Numbered from the stretch's first letter, positions 17,422 through 27,348 are shown. The stretch is DNA of 64,000 nt from an uncultured Bariatricus sp. (GCA_934307065.1 CAKRCD010000001.1:124001-188000), one strand, 5' to 3'. Made by a program: numbers and translations. Notes: generated by a model not told the origin, from the letters alone.

Positions 17422-17551
17422 AAAGCACAGAAGCATTACGCAGATATTTATTATTGGGGACTTTGGTTACCGGTATCATATCGTAATAATTCGTGATAAT
17501 ATATGAAAATACATAAAATTATAAGAATAAATGAGAAAAGAGGACAATCAG

Positions 17552-18934
17552 ATGGCACAGTTATGGGGTGGACGATTCACAAAGGAAACAGATAAACTGG
17601 TGTATAATTTTAATGCATCCATTTCCTTTGACCAGAGATTTTATGAACAGGATATCCAGGGAAGCATGGCGCATGTGAAAATGCTCTGCAAACAGGAAAT
17701 CATTAATGAAGAAGAAAAAGAAGCTATTCTTTCCGGTCTGGAAAGCATTTTAAATGATGTAAAAAACGGCACATTGGAAATAACTGATAAATACGAAGAC
17801 ATTCACAGCTTCGTGGAGGCGAATTTAATTGACCGTATAGGTGACGCGGGAAAGAAGCTGCATACCGGAAGAAGCCGTAACGACCAGGTAGCCTTAGATA
17901 TGAAGCTGTACACCAGAGGAGAAATTCTTGTACTTCAGGAACTGGTAAAAGGGATGCTGAAAGAATTGCTTTCTATTATGAAAGAGCATACGGAAACCAT
18001 TATGCCGGGATTTACCCATTTGCAGAAGGCACAGCCGATTACACTGGCTCACCACATGGGAGCTTATTTCGAAATGTTCAAACGTGATTTATCAAGACTT
18101 CAGGACATTTACAAACGTATGAATACCTGTCCGCTTGGCTCCGGGGCTCTTGCGGGAACCACTTATCCACTGGACAGAAATTATACTGCGGAATTATTAG
18201 GCTTTGACGGACCAACATTAAATAGTATGGATTCCGTATCTGACCGTGACTATCTGATTGAGCTTTTAAGTGCACTTTCTACGATTATGATGCATTTAAG
18301 CCGTTTCTCGGAAGAAGTGATTATCTGGAATTCCAATGAATATCAGTTCGTGGAAATTGATGATAGCTACAGTACCGGAAGTAGTATTATGCCACAGAAG
18401 AAGAACCCGGATATCGCAGAACTGGTTCGCGGAAAGACCGGACGTGTATATGGAGCACTTATGTCTATGATTACAACTATGAAGGGAATTCCGCTGGCAT
18501 ACAATAAAGATATGCAGGAAGACAAGGAACTGGTATTTGATGCTATTGATACCGCAAAAGGTTGCCTGGCACTGTTTACGGGTATGCTCGCGACCATGAA
18601 GTTCCGTACAGACAAAATGCTGGAAAGCGCCCGTCATGGATTTACCAATGCGACAGATGCAGCCGATTATCTTGTCAATCACAATGTGCCATTCAGGGAT
18701 GCACACGGAATTGTAGGAAGACTGGTACTTTACTGTCTGGAGAAAGGCATTGCACTGGATGACATGAGTCTGGAAGAATATCAGGCGATTTCACCGGTAT
18801 TTGGCGAAGATATTTACGATGCGATCAGTATGGAAACCTGTGTCAACAAACGTATGACGATTGGGGCACCGGGACCGGATATGATGAAAGAAGTCATCGG
18901 AATTTATGAAAAATATTTGGAAGAAAATAAATAA
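17552..18934 (+). CDS. argH: Argininosuccinate lyase
   Basis: This 460-residue fumarase/aspartase-superfamily enzyme splits argininosuccinate into arginine and fumarate, the last step of arginine synthesis. Seen are the N-terminal MAQLWGGRF typical of ArgH, HTGRSRNDQVALD, and the superfamily signature GSSIMPQKKNPD with the catalytic Ser loop. ATG at 17552 follows AAAGAGG by 8 nt; an in-frame ATG 21 nt earlier is less likely. argG is not adjacent. An arginine repressor gene is in the window at 56807. Confidence 0.96.
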   Translation: MAQLWGGRFTKETDKLVYNFNASISFDQRFYEQDIQGSMAHVKMLCKQEIINEEEKEAILSGLESILNDVKNGTLEITDKYEDIHSFVEANLIDRIGDAGKKLHTGRSRNDQVALDMKLYTRGEILVLQELVKGMLKELLSIMKEHTETIMPGFTHLQKAQPITLAHHMGAYFEMFKRDLSRLQDIYKRMNTCPLGSGALAGTTYPLDRNYTAELLGFDGPTLNSMDSVSDRDYLIELLSALSTIMMHLSRFSEEVIIWNSNEYQFVEIDDSYSTGSSIMPQKKNPDIAELVRGKTGRVYGALMSMITTMKGIPLAYNKDMQEDKELVFDAIDTAKGCLALFTGMLATMKFRTDKMLESARHGFTNATDAADYLVNHNVPFRDAHGIVGRLVLYCLEKGIALDDMSLEEYQAISPVFGEDIYDAISMETCVNKRMTIGAPGPDMMKEVIGIYEKYLEENK

Positions 18935-18971
18935 GATTTTAATATTATGACAAAAGAATGGAGGACCTGAA

Positions 18972-20057
18972 ATGGAAAAGAAATTAAAAGTAGGAATCTT
19001 AGGGGCAACAGGAATGGTTGGACAGCGTTTTATTGCACTGCTTGAGAACCACCCATGGTACGAAGTTGTCACAGTAGCTGCGAGCGGACGTTCTGCAGGA
19101 AAGACATATGAGGAAGCCATTGGAGACAGATGGAAAATGGATACCCCGATGCCGGAAGCAGTGAAAAAATTAATCGTACATAATGTAAATGAAGTAGAAG
19201 AAGTTGCTGCTACCGTTGATTTTGTATTCAGTGCGGTAGATATGACAAAAGATGAAATCCGTGCCATCGAAGAAGCATATGCAAAAACAGAAACTCCGGT
19301 AGTATCCAATAACAGTGCACACAGATGGACACCGGATGTACCGATGGTCATTCCGGAAATCAACCCGGAACATTTTGCAATCATTGAATCCCAGAGAAAA
19401 CGTCTTGGAACAAAGAGAGGCTTTGTTGCAGTAAAACCAAACTGCTCTATTCAGAGTTATGCACCGGTACTTTCTGCATGGATGGAGTTTGAGCCGACAG
19501 AAGTAGTTGCCACAACCTATCAGGCAATCTCCGGAGCAGGTAAAACCTTTAAGGACTGGCCGGAAATGGTAGAAAATATCATTCCTTATATTGGAGGAGA
19601 AGAAGAAAAGAGCGAGCAGGAACCACTTCGTATCTGGGGGAAAATTGAAGGAGACAAGATTGTAAAAGCAGAAGGACCTAAGATTACAACTCAGTGTATT
19701 CGTGTGCCTGTATTAAATGGACATACTGCTGCTGTATTCGTGAAATTTGCGAAAAAGCCGACAAAAGAACAATTAATCGAAAAATTAGTGAAATTCCGTG
19801 GTCTTCCACAGGAACTGGAGCTGCCAAGTGCACCAAAACAGTTTATCCAGTATATGGAAGAAGACAACCGTCCACAGGTCAAACTGGATGTAGACTATGA
19901 AAATGGAATGGGAATTTCTGTAGGCCGTCTGAGAGAAGATAGTATTTATGATTATAAGTTTATCGGTCTTTCCCATAATACGGTCCGCGGCGCTGCAGGC
20001 GGAGCGGTACTTTGTGCAGAAACACTGACTGCAAAAGGCTATATTCAGGCAAAATAA
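18972..20057 (+). CDS. asd: Aspartate-semialdehyde dehydrogenase (archaeal/fungal-type)
   Basis: This 361-residue NADP enzyme makes aspartate semialdehyde from aspartyl phosphate, the branch point to lysine, threonine, methionine and diaminopimelate. Seen: Rossmann GATGMVGQRF at the N-terminus, the VSNNSAHRW segment, and catalytic Cys158 in KPNCSIQ. The length and these motifs match the longer archaeal/fungal-like ASADH branch found in many Clostridia rather than the enterobacterial one. GGAGG precedes ATG. It lies 37 nt after argH and is probably co-transcribed with it. Confidence 0.94.
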   Translation: MEKKLKVGILGATGMVGQRFIALLENHPWYEVVTVAASGRSAGKTYEEAIGDRWKMDTPMPEAVKKLIVHNVNEVEEVAATVDFVFSAVDMTKDEIRAIEEAYAKTETPVVSNNSAHRWTPDVPMVIPEINPEHFAIIESQRKRLGTKRGFVAVKPNCSIQSYAPVLSAWMEFEPTEVVATTYQAISGAGKTFKDWPEMVENIIPYIGGEEEKSEQEPLRIWGKIEGDKIVKAEGPKITTQCIRVPVLNGHTAAVFVKFAKKPTKEQLIEKLVKFRGLPQELELPSAPKQFIQYMEEDNRPQVKLDVDYENGMGISVGRLREDSIYDYKFIGLSHNTVRGAAGGAVLCAETLTAKGYIQAK

Positions 20058-20085
20058 AAAGATAATATTTCGTCAAAATAGTTAC

Positions 20086-20114
20086 TTGACAAATGCGTGT
20101 CCTGTTGCTAAAAT
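20086..20114 (+). promoter_or_regulatory. Promoter of ilvN-ilvC
   Basis: TTGACA (20086-20091), 17-bp spacer, TAAAAT (20109-20114). The expected start of transcription (about 20121) falls at the first base of the hairpin that follows. Confidence 0.8.
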
Positions 20115-20119
20115 AATAA

Positions 20120-20141
20120 AAAACAGAACGCGCTCTGTTTT
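20120..20141 (+). promoter_or_regulatory. 5'-terminal hairpin in the ilvN leader
   Basis: AAAACAGA (20120-20127) and TCTGTTTT (20134-20141) form an 8-bp stem with loop ACGCGC. The 3' arm ends one base before the GGAGG ribosome site (20143-20147). It could protect the mRNA 5' end, limit ribosome access or act as a weak terminator. Confidence 0.5.
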
Positions 20142-20155
20142 TGGAGGTTAAACGT

Positions 20156-20692
20156 ATGAGAAAACAGGCATATTCTATTTTAGTACATAATAATCCGGGT
20201 CTGCTCAGCAGAATGTCGGGATTATTCAGCCGTCGCGGTTATAATATCGAGAGTATTACAGCCGGAACGACAGCAGACGCTAGATATACGCGTATCACGA
20301 TTGTGGCGAGCGGGGATGAACAGATTTTGGAACAGATTGAAAAGCAGGTTCGCAAGATGGAAGATGTTATTGACATTAAGTTCCTGAACGACAGCAATTC
20401 TGTATTCAGAGAGTTGATGATGATTAAGCTTCGTGTAGGTGCATCGGAAAGAGCGGAAGTCGTATCTGTCGCAGATATTTTCCGTGCTAAAGTTGTCAAT
20501 GTGGAGAAGGATTGTTTGATCATCGAACTTACAGGTACTGAATCTAAGCTGGAAGCTTTTTTATCACTGCTTGATGGATATGAGATTCTGGAACTTGCAA
20601 GAACGGGACTTACCGGTCTTACCAGAGGCGTGGATGACGTAGTGTATGTCGGTACAGAGAAAAACAGAAAGCTAGGGGCTGAAGGCCTTTAA
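20156..20692 (+). CDS. ilvN: Acetolactate synthase small (regulatory) subunit
   Basis: This 178-residue regulatory subunit carries an N-terminal ACT domain (about 1-75: LVHNNPGLLSRMSGLFSRRG) and a C-terminal domain (about 80-160). It binds the IlvB catalytic subunit and confers valine feedback in branched-chain amino-acid synthesis. ATG at 20156 follows GGAGG by 8 nt; an upstream in-frame TTG lies within the hairpin. ilvB is not next to it, which is unusual; ilvC follows 39 nt later and is probably in the same transcript. Confidence 0.93.
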   Translation: MRKQAYSILVHNNPGLLSRMSGLFSRRGYNIESITAGTTADARYTRITIVASGDEQILEQIEKQVRKMEDVIDIKFLNDSNSVFRELMMIKLRVGASERAEVVSVADIFRAKVVNVEKDCLIIELTGTESKLEAFLSLLDGYEILELARTGLTGLTRGVDDVVYVGTEKNRKLGAEGL

Positions 20693-20701
20693 CTCGAATA
20701 G

Positions 20702-21748
<1,047 letters not shown>

Positions 21749-21797
21749 TCCTTAAAATGATTTGCATGTAAATGAATGAATAAAACGTACGAAAAGG

Positions 21798-21832
21798 TGA
21801 ACCGGTATGAACAGTACTGGTTCATTTTTTTT
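21798..21832 (+). terminator. Terminator of ilvNC
   Basis: The stem 21798-21807 with 21815-21824 is 10 bp with one G-U pair and a 7-nt loop. It is followed by an eight-T run. Confidence 0.88.
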
Positions 21833-21939
21833 ACTTTCTATGTTATAATAAACAAAATGCCAAGGACAATCATTTCAAAAATGTGATGTCTGCGAATTGG
21901 TTTGTGCAAGTAATAGAAGAATATTTGAGGAGGATTGCT

Positions 21940-22581
21940 ATGGATGACAGATTAGAGGATTTGCGTTCCAAGAAGAACCCAAAAGCGAGAATTAAGATTT
22001 TAAAAGGACATTTTGCTACGAGTAACTCCCACATTAATACATATATTGATATGTCAACTGTAAAAGTAAGGCATAACAATGCCCGTGAAACTGCGAAAGT
22101 GCTTGCAAGTGCCTATTTAACATCCACTTCCGTTGATACCATTGTATGTTTAGAGGATACAGACTCTATTGGAACTTTCATGGCAGAGCAGCTATCGGAT
22201 ATGAATATGCTTTCCTTGAGCAAGGGAAATAATATATCGATTGTTACACCGGAATATCTTTCCAGTGGGCAGATGATTTTTCGGGATAATAAGCAGAGAA
22301 TGATTCGCAATCAACAGGTTCTTCTACTTGCAGCGTCGATTACAACAGGAAAATCTGTTAAAAAAGCGATTGATACGGTACTGTATTATGGTGGAACTGT
22401 CTGCGGAATCTGTTCCATATTCAGTTCCATTAACAAGATAAACGGAATGGAAATCAATACCATCTTTACCAGCTCTGATTTGCCGGATTATCACGCATAT
22501 CCACCGGAGCTCTGCCCGATGTGTAAAGAAGGAAAGCGGATAGAAGCCATAGTAAACAGCTTCGGATATTCGAAACTATAG
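21940..22581 (+). CDS. Phosphoribosyltransferase-like protein (orotate PRTase-type fold)
   Basis: This 213-residue protein resembles type I phosphoribosyltransferases. A central segment (TIVCLEDTDSIGTFMAEQL, LLLAASITTGKSVKKAID) follows the pattern of a PRPP-binding region, with SITTGKSV in place of the usual acidic D-D-x-x-T-T-G loop. A cysteine pair CPMCKEGKR lies near the C-terminus. ATG at 21940 is supported by GAGGAGG 6 nt upstream; a longer in-frame start is not. The enzyme's base substrate is unknown. A possible -10 (TATAAT, 21844-21849) lies just after the ilvC terminator. It is transcribed toward rpsT with a shared terminator. Confidence 0.7.
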   Translation: MDDRLEDLRSKKNPKARIKILKGHFATSNSHINTYIDMSTVKVRHNNARETAKVLASAYLTSTSVDTIVCLEDTDSIGTFMAEQLSDMNMLSLSKGNNISIVTPEYLSSGQMIFRDNKQRMIRNQQVLLLAASITTGKSVKKAIDTVLYYGGTVCGICSIFSSINKINGMEINTIFTSSDLPDYHAYPPELCPMCKEGKRIEAIVNSFGYSKL

Positions 22582-22594
22582 AAATAAACATACA

Positions 22595-22629
22595 AAAAAG
22601 GCAACCACTGACGGTATGGTTGCCTTTTT
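22595..22629. terminator. Bidirectional terminator between the PRTase-like gene and rpsT
   Basis: A 13-bp perfect stem (22595-22607 with 22617-22629) includes the A and T tracts, with a 9-nt loop. It works on both strands. Confidence 0.92.
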
Positions 22630-22662
22630 ATATATGCATATATAAATAATTCAGCTTAAAGA

Positions 22663-22926
22663 TTAAGCAAGTTCGTTAACAGCTTTTGTTAAACGAGAAA
22701 TCTTTCTGGCGCAAGTATTCTTGTGGTATACACCCTTGCTTCCAGCTTTGTTGATTACAGAGATTGCTTCTTTTAAAGCAGCCTTTGCAGCCTCAGCATC
22801 TTTACGTGCAACAGCTGTTTCCACTTTCTTTACATAAGTTTTAACCTTAGATTTGATTGCTTTATTTCTAGCTGTCTTTGTTTCAATTACTAAAATTCTT
22901 TTCTTAGCAGATTTAATATTAGCCAT
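22663..22926 (-). CDS. rpsT: 30S ribosomal protein S20
   Basis: This 87-residue, Lys/Ala-rich, all-helical protein has MANIKSAKKRI at the N-terminus and the C-terminal KNTCARKISRLTKAVN of S20, which binds 16S rRNA early in 30S assembly. GGAGG lies 9 nt before ATG (22926). Monocistronic, with its own strong promoter and a structured leader on the reverse strand. It lies next to gpr, which is divergently transcribed; this S20-gpr pairing is common in Firmicutes. Confidence 0.97.
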   Translation of the reverse strand: MANIKSAKKRILVIETKTARNKAIKSKVKTYVKKVETAVARKDAEAAKAALKEAISVINKAGSKGVYHKNTCARKISRLTKAVNELA

Positions 22927-22960
22927 TATTCCATACCTCCAAATTTTTTCTTGTGGTGTT

Positions 22961-22989
22961 CGTCAGAACGTGACACGGAACCTCTGACG
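22961..22989 (-). promoter_or_regulatory. Stem-loop in the rpsT leader
   Basis: CGTCAGA and TCTGACG form a perfect 7-bp stem (22983-22989 with 22961-22967) around a 15-nt loop, between the rpsT promoter and its ribosome site. It may be an S20-binding autoregulatory element; no binding motif is proven. Confidence 0.45.
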
Positions 22990-23002
22990 TACATACTCAT
23001 AT

Positions 23003-23031
23003 ATTTTATTCTAAGAAATACGTCTTGTCAA
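23003..23031 (-). promoter_or_regulatory. Promoter of rpsT
   Basis: Reverse strand: TTGACA (23031-23026), 17-bp spacer, TAAAAT (23008-23003). Near-consensus sigma-A site, as expected for a ribosomal protein gene. Confidence 0.85.
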
Positions 23032-23099
23032 TAAATATTTTGTGTTTTTTTGAGAAAAATAAGGCTATAAAATATCAACAAAATAAATGGGGAGAAATT

Positions 23100-24062
23100 A
23101 TGGTTGAGAAATACAATATTCGTACAGATTTAGCCTTGGAGCAGAAGGAGCGATTCGATACAGACCACATAGAAATCTCCGGTGTGATTGTGAAGGAAAC
23201 TTATGATGAAGAAAAAGAAATCCGAATTACCACGGTGAAAATAGAAACAGAGAACGGTGCCAGAACCATGGGAAAACCGGCAGGAACTTATATTACCATC
23301 GAAGCACCTGCCATGGCAGTAGATGACGAAGAGTTTCACAGTGAAATTTCTGAAGAAATTGCAGAATTCCTGCAGCAGATGATTCCGGACAATGTTTGTC
23401 CGCAGAATATCCTTGTTGTGGGACTTGGAAACCGCCAGGTAACTCCGGATGCATTGGGTCCTTATGTGGTGGATAATCTGATGGTAACCCGTCATATTAT
23501 CTTGGAATATGGAAAGTATGCCATGGAAAATTCTGATTGCGTCAGTGCCATTGTTCCCGGTGTGATGGGACAGACTGGTATGGAATCTTTGGAAATCATT
23601 CGCGGTGTTGTTTCAGAGACGAAGCCGGATATTGTCATTGTAATCGATGCTCTGGCTGCACGAAGTGCCAAACGATTAAACAGGACCATCCAGATTGCTG
23701 ATACCGGAATCCACCCAGGCTCAGGAGTTGGAAATCACAGAAATACCATTTCCAGAGAAACACTCGGTGTTCCGGTCATTGCCCTTGGGGTTCCAACTGT
23801 GATTGATGCGGCTACCATTGTAAATGATGCATTGGAAAATTTTTTGCAAGAGCTGGAACATTCCGAGCGGTTGCGTGGTGTGGGTGTGGTTATGCAGGGA
23901 TACAGCATGCAGGAAAAATATGAACTGATCAAAGATTTGATTCATCCTTGTCTAAATGGATTTTTCGTAACACCAAAGGATATTGATGAAACGGTAAAAC
24001 GAATCAGCTATACCATTTCCGAAGGACTCAACAGACTCTTTGCAGGAAAAATACATGAATGA
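23100..24062 (+). CDS. gpr: Germination protease GPR (A25 family)
   Basis: This 320-residue spore protease degrades small acid-soluble proteins (SASP) at germination. It is made as a zymogen; the N-terminus contains NIRTDLALEQKE, like the self-cleavage/SASP consensus. Seen further on are VGLGNRQVTPDALGPYVVD and the conserved DTGIHPGSGVGNHR. ATG at 23100 follows GGGGAG; in-frame codons from 23025 lack a site. Forespore (sigma-G) control is expected for the family, but I could not identify a convincing sigma-G promoter in the 170-nt gap. Confidence 0.95.
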   Translation: MVEKYNIRTDLALEQKERFDTDHIEISGVIVKETYDEEKEIRITTVKIETENGARTMGKPAGTYITIEAPAMAVDDEEFHSEISEEIAEFLQQMIPDNVCPQNILVVGLGNRQVTPDALGPYVVDNLMVTRHIILEYGKYAMENSDCVSAIVPGVMGQTGMESLEIIRGVVSETKPDIVIVIDALAARSAKRLNRTIQIADTGIHPGSGVGNHRNTISRETLGVPVIALGVPTVIDAATIVNDALENFLQELEHSERLRGVGVVMQGYSMQEKYELIKDLIHPCLNGFFVTPKDIDETVKRISYTISEGLNRLFAGKIHE

Positions 24063-24134
24063 TTCATGAATAGAATAAAATGGAAAATAGGAAGTGTGAG
24101 AACACACAATATTATGAGCAGGTAAAGAGAAAAA

Positions 24135-25319
24135 ATGAATAAATGGCAAAAAAATTGGCTGATAACAACCGGATTTGTCTGTGCCATCGGTGTATATTTA
24201 TTGAAAAATAATGGAATCACGCTGCAGGCGGCAGGAAAATTTATTTCCTTCCAACAGGCACAGGATGCAGCGGAAAACTGGTATTTTCCTAATATTACAT
24301 TTTCCCAGAAGAATCAGCAGTTGGATTTGCAGGCATGTCTTGCAAGACAAGTTATGAATATGGTTCCTCTGGGAAACTATGTGGTACAAATGCAAAAAGA
24401 AGAAAATGAGTCTGAAGATGAAGAAACTTATGAGTTATTGCTTAAACAAGAGGCGGCAGATGAAACCTCAGTTGACAGTGATGGCAATCTCATTGGTCAG
24501 GACACCAGTGCTGAGACGGCGCAAACGGTGGTTGAAAATGAGAATCTTTCGCTCGAGAAACTGAAAGATTTTGATTATCTGGTGAGTAATTTCTATACGG
24601 TAGACAGTGTGACTTATTTGGAAGAAGGGGATTTGAACGCAGAGCAGATGCTGACCGAGGATCTTACCATTGACTCTTCATCGGGAGGACCGAAAATTCT
24701 GATTTTCCATACCCATTCACAGGAAAGCTTTGCGGATTCTGATGGCACAGTTGAGACCAGTATCGTGGGAATTGGAAGGTATTTAACCGATATTTTAAAC
24801 GAAAAATATGGCATTTCCACCCTGCATCACGAAGGAGTTTACGATTTAATCAATGGAAAATTGGACAGAAGCGAGGCTTATGAACAGGCACAGCCGAATA
24901 TACGGCAGATTTTAAGCGAAAATCCAAGTATTGAGGTTGTCATTGATTTACATAGGGATGGTGTGAAAGAAACCACCCATCTGTCCACGGAGATAAATGG
25001 GAAACCTACCGCGCAGATTATGTTTTTTAACGGATTATGCCGGACTCGTACCAACGGAGACTTGTCCGCAATGTTAAATCCTTACATTCAGGATAACCTG
25101 GCATTTTCCTTACAGATGAAAATTGACGCGGAGAAGAGATACCCCGGATTTACAAGACGGAATTATTTAAAAGGTTATAAATACAATATGGACTTGGCAC
25201 CGAAAATGCTCTTAATCGAGGCAGGGGCCCAGACAAATACGGTGGAGGAGATGAAAAATGCAATGGAACCACTGGCAGATATTTTAAATGATGTATTAAT
25301 CAAAAAACAGGACAATTGA
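24135..25319 (+). CDS. spoIIP: Stage II sporulation protein P (SpoIIP)
   Basis: This 394-residue membrane-anchored peptidoglycan amidase/endopeptidase works with SpoIID and SpoIIM during engulfment. It has one N-terminal membrane helix (about residues 8-23) and an acidic Glu/Asp/Ser-rich linker (about 88-135). The catalytic domain from ~195 has the SpoIIP signatures ILIFHTHSQESF and VVIDLHRDG, with zinc-binding His/Glu. It lies 72 nt after gpr, the order also seen in Bacillus. A short GTGT/ACAC hairpin lies in the gap. It ends about 30 nt before the topoisomerase promoter. Confidence 0.95.
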   Translation: MNKWQKNWLITTGFVCAIGVYLLKNNGITLQAAGKFISFQQAQDAAENWYFPNITFSQKNQQLDLQACLARQVMNMVPLGNYVVQMQKEENESEDEETYELLLKQEAADETSVDSDGNLIGQDTSAETAQTVVENENLSLEKLKDFDYLVSNFYTVDSVTYLEEGDLNAEQMLTEDLTIDSSSGGPKILIFHTHSQESFADSDGTVETSIVGIGRYLTDILNEKYGISTLHHEGVYDLINGKLDRSEAYEQAQPNIRQILSENPSIEVVIDLHRDGVKETTHLSTEINGKPTAQIMFFNGLCRTRTNGDLSAMLNPYIQDNLAFSLQMKIDAEKRYPGFTRRNYLKGYKYNMDLAPKMLLIEAGAQTNTVEEMKNAMEPLADILNDVLIKKQDN

Positions 25320-25332
25320 AAACGTATGTTCG
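25318..25332 (+). promoter_or_regulatory. Near-match to a Gram-positive LexA (SOS) box
   Basis: AAAC-GTAT-GTTC (25320-25331) differs by one base from the GAAC-n4-GTTC core of Gram-positive LexA boxes. It lies 20 bp upstream of the parE -35. Topoisomerase IV genes belong to the LexA regulon in Bacillus subtilis, which makes the position plausible. A single imperfect site is weak evidence. Confidence 0.3.
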
Positions 25333-25351
25333 AATATACAGGCAATAACTA

Positions 25352-25380
25352 TTGACAATAAAAGGAAATTAAGATAAAAT
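25352..25380 (+). promoter_or_regulatory. Promoter of the topoisomerase pair
   Basis: TTGACA (25352-25357), 17-bp spacer, TAAAAT (25375-25380), 34 nt before the start codon. Confidence 0.85.
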
Positions 25381-25414
25381 TCAGAAGATAATAGGCGAAA
25401 GAGGTAGAAAGAAT

Positions 25415-27337
25415 ATGGCAAAGCAATCTACATATGATGCAGACAGTATTTCCATACTGGAAGGTCTGGAAGCAGTGCGGAAGCGTCCTGGAATGTATAT
25501 CGGAAGTGTCAGTACAAAGGGACTGAATCATCTCGTATATGAAATTGTGGACAACGCAGTTGACGAACATCTGGCAGGAGCCTGCGATTTAATTCAGGTA
25601 ACGCTGGAAAAAGACGGTTCTGCTACGGTGGAGGATAACGGACGAGGTGTACCGGTTGGCAGACATGCGAAGGGGATTTCCGCAGCACGAATTGTATATA
25701 CCACACTTCATGCAGGTGGTAAGTTCGATGATTCCGCATATAAGACCAGTGGTGGTCTGCACGGTGTAGGTTCTTCGGTAGTAAATGCGCTTTCTACTTA
25801 TATGGATGTCCAGATCAACAGAGAAGGATTCATTCATCATGACCGGTATGAGCAGGGAAAACCGGTCATTGAACTGGTAGATGGACTTCTTCCTATAACC
25901 GGAAAGACAAAAAAGACAGGAACAAAGGTAAATTTTCTGCCGGACCCGACGATTTTTGAGAAGACCAGATTCCGGGAAGATGAGATAAAGAGCCGTCTCC
26001 ATGAGACTGCTTACTTAAACCCGAATCTGACTATTATTTTTACTGATAAACGGAAAAGCCCGGAAGAACAGCTCACATACCATGAACCGGATGGAATCCT
26101 TGGATTTATTAAAGACTTGAATCACAGCAAGGAAACGATTCATGAACCGGTATTTTTTAAAGGAGAGGCAGAAGGAATTGAAGTGGAGGTCGCCTTTCAG
26201 TATGTAAATGAGTTCCATGAGAATGTACTGGGATTCTGCAATAATATTTACAATGCAGAGGGCGGAACTCATCTGACCGGATTTAAGACCACCTTTACTA
26301 CATTGATGAATCAATATGCACGGGAGCTTGGTATTTTAAAGGAAAAGGATGCGAATTTTACCGGAGCAGATGTACGTAATGGAATGACCGCCATTGTATC
26401 CATTAAGCACCCGGATCCGAGATTTGAAGGACAGACCAAGACCAAACTGGACAATCAAGATGCAGCAAAAGCAACCGGAAAAGTGACAAGCGACGAAGTT
26501 ACCCGTTTCTTTGACCGTAATCTGGAAACCTTGAAAAAGGTATTATCCTGCGCAGAAAAGGCTGCAAAAATACGAAAGACAGAGGAACGCGCCAAGACCA
26601 ATCTGCTGACAAAGCAGAAATACTCTTTCGACAGTAATGGAAAGCTGGCAAACTGCGAAAGCAGAGATGCAGCAAAGTGTGAAATCTTTATCGTCGAGGG
26701 AGACTCGGCCGGAGGCTCTGCAAAGACTGCCCGTGATCGTATGTATCAGGCGATTCTTCCGATTCGCGGTAAAATCCTGAACGTAGAGAAGGCAAGCATT
26801 GACAAGGTACTGGCAAATGCAGAGATTAAGACCATGATCAATGCTTTTGGCTGTGGATTTTCCGAAGGCTATGGCAATGATTTTGATATTACAAAGCTTC
26901 GTTATGACAAGATTATTATTATGGCAGATGCCGACGTGGATGGTGCACATATTTCTACCTTGCTGCTCACCTTGTTTTACCGGTTCATGCCGGAACTGAT
27001 TTTTGAGGGACATGTCTATGTAGCTATGCCGCCTCTTTATAAAGCAATGCCGAAAAAAGGCGAAGAAGAATATCTGTATGATGATAAGGCACTGGAAATC
27101 TATCGCAAAACCCATGATGGTGCATTTACTTTACAAAGATACAAAGGTCTTGGAGAAATGGATGCTCAGCAGCTTTGGGAGACGACGTTAAATCCAGAGA
27201 CACGAAAATTAAAACGAATTGAAATAGAGGACGCCCGTATGGCATCCAGTGTAACGGAAATGCTTATGGGAACTGAAGTACCGCCGCGCCGTGCATTTAT
27301 CTATGAAAATGCTACGGAAGCGGAATTGGATGTATAG
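25415..27337 (+). CDS. parE: Type IIA DNA topoisomerase subunit B (topoisomerase IV ParE-like / GyrB-like)
   Basis: This 640-residue ATPase subunit has a GHKL domain with EIVDNAVDEHL, DNGRGVPV and SGGLHGVGSSVVNALS. A transducer region with QTKTKLDN follows, then a TOPRIM domain with VEGDSAGGSAKTARD and MADADVDGAHI, and the C-terminal RYKGLGEM. The pair opens one DNA duplex and passes another through it, in the nucleoid. The next gene encodes the cleavage subunit 11 nt later. GyrB and ParE are hard to separate by eye; I favour topoisomerase IV because the pair is away from a dnaA-recF context and the A subunit lacks an obvious GyrA box. The start follows AAAGAGG. Confidence 0.85.
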   Translation: MAKQSTYDADSISILEGLEAVRKRPGMYIGSVSTKGLNHLVYEIVDNAVDEHLAGACDLIQVTLEKDGSATVEDNGRGVPVGRHAKGISAARIVYTTLHAGGKFDDSAYKTSGGLHGVGSSVVNALSTYMDVQINREGFIHHDRYEQGKPVIELVDGLLPITGKTKKTGTKVNFLPDPTIFEKTRFREDEIKSRLHETAYLNPNLTIIFTDKRKSPEEQLTYHEPDGILGFIKDLNHSKETIHEPVFFKGEAEGIEVEVAFQYVNEFHENVLGFCNNIYNAEGGTHLTGFKTTFTTLMNQYARELGILKEKDANFTGADVRNGMTAIVSIKHPDPRFEGQTKTKLDNQDAAKATGKVTSDEVTRFFDRNLETLKKVLSCAEKAAKIRKTEERAKTNLLTKQKYSFDSNGKLANCESRDAAKCEIFIVEGDSAGGSAKTARDRMYQAILPIRGKILNVEKASIDKVLANAEIKTMINAFGCGFSEGYGNDFDITKLRYDKIIIMADADVDGAHISTLLLTLFYRFMPELIFEGHVYVAMPPLYKAMPKKGEEEYLYDDKALEIYRKTHDGAFTLQRYKGLGEMDAQQLWETTLNPETRKLKRIEIEDARMASSVTEMLMGTEVPPRRAFIYENATEAELDV

Positions 27338-27348
27338 GAGGATGCAAG

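Noticed and set aside
17422..17551. T-box or ARG box in the argH leader
   Set aside because: No GGTGGNACCGCG antiterminator sequence, no terminator hairpin and no clear ARG-box palindrome.
18791..19384. 197-codon reverse frame opposite argH/asd
   Set aside because: It spans the junction of two certain forward genes and has no ribosome site; it is the antisense reflection of their codon pattern.
23032..23099. Possible sigma-G promoter before gpr
   Set aside because: The region is AT-rich and several weak matches exist; none has both elements at proper spacing.
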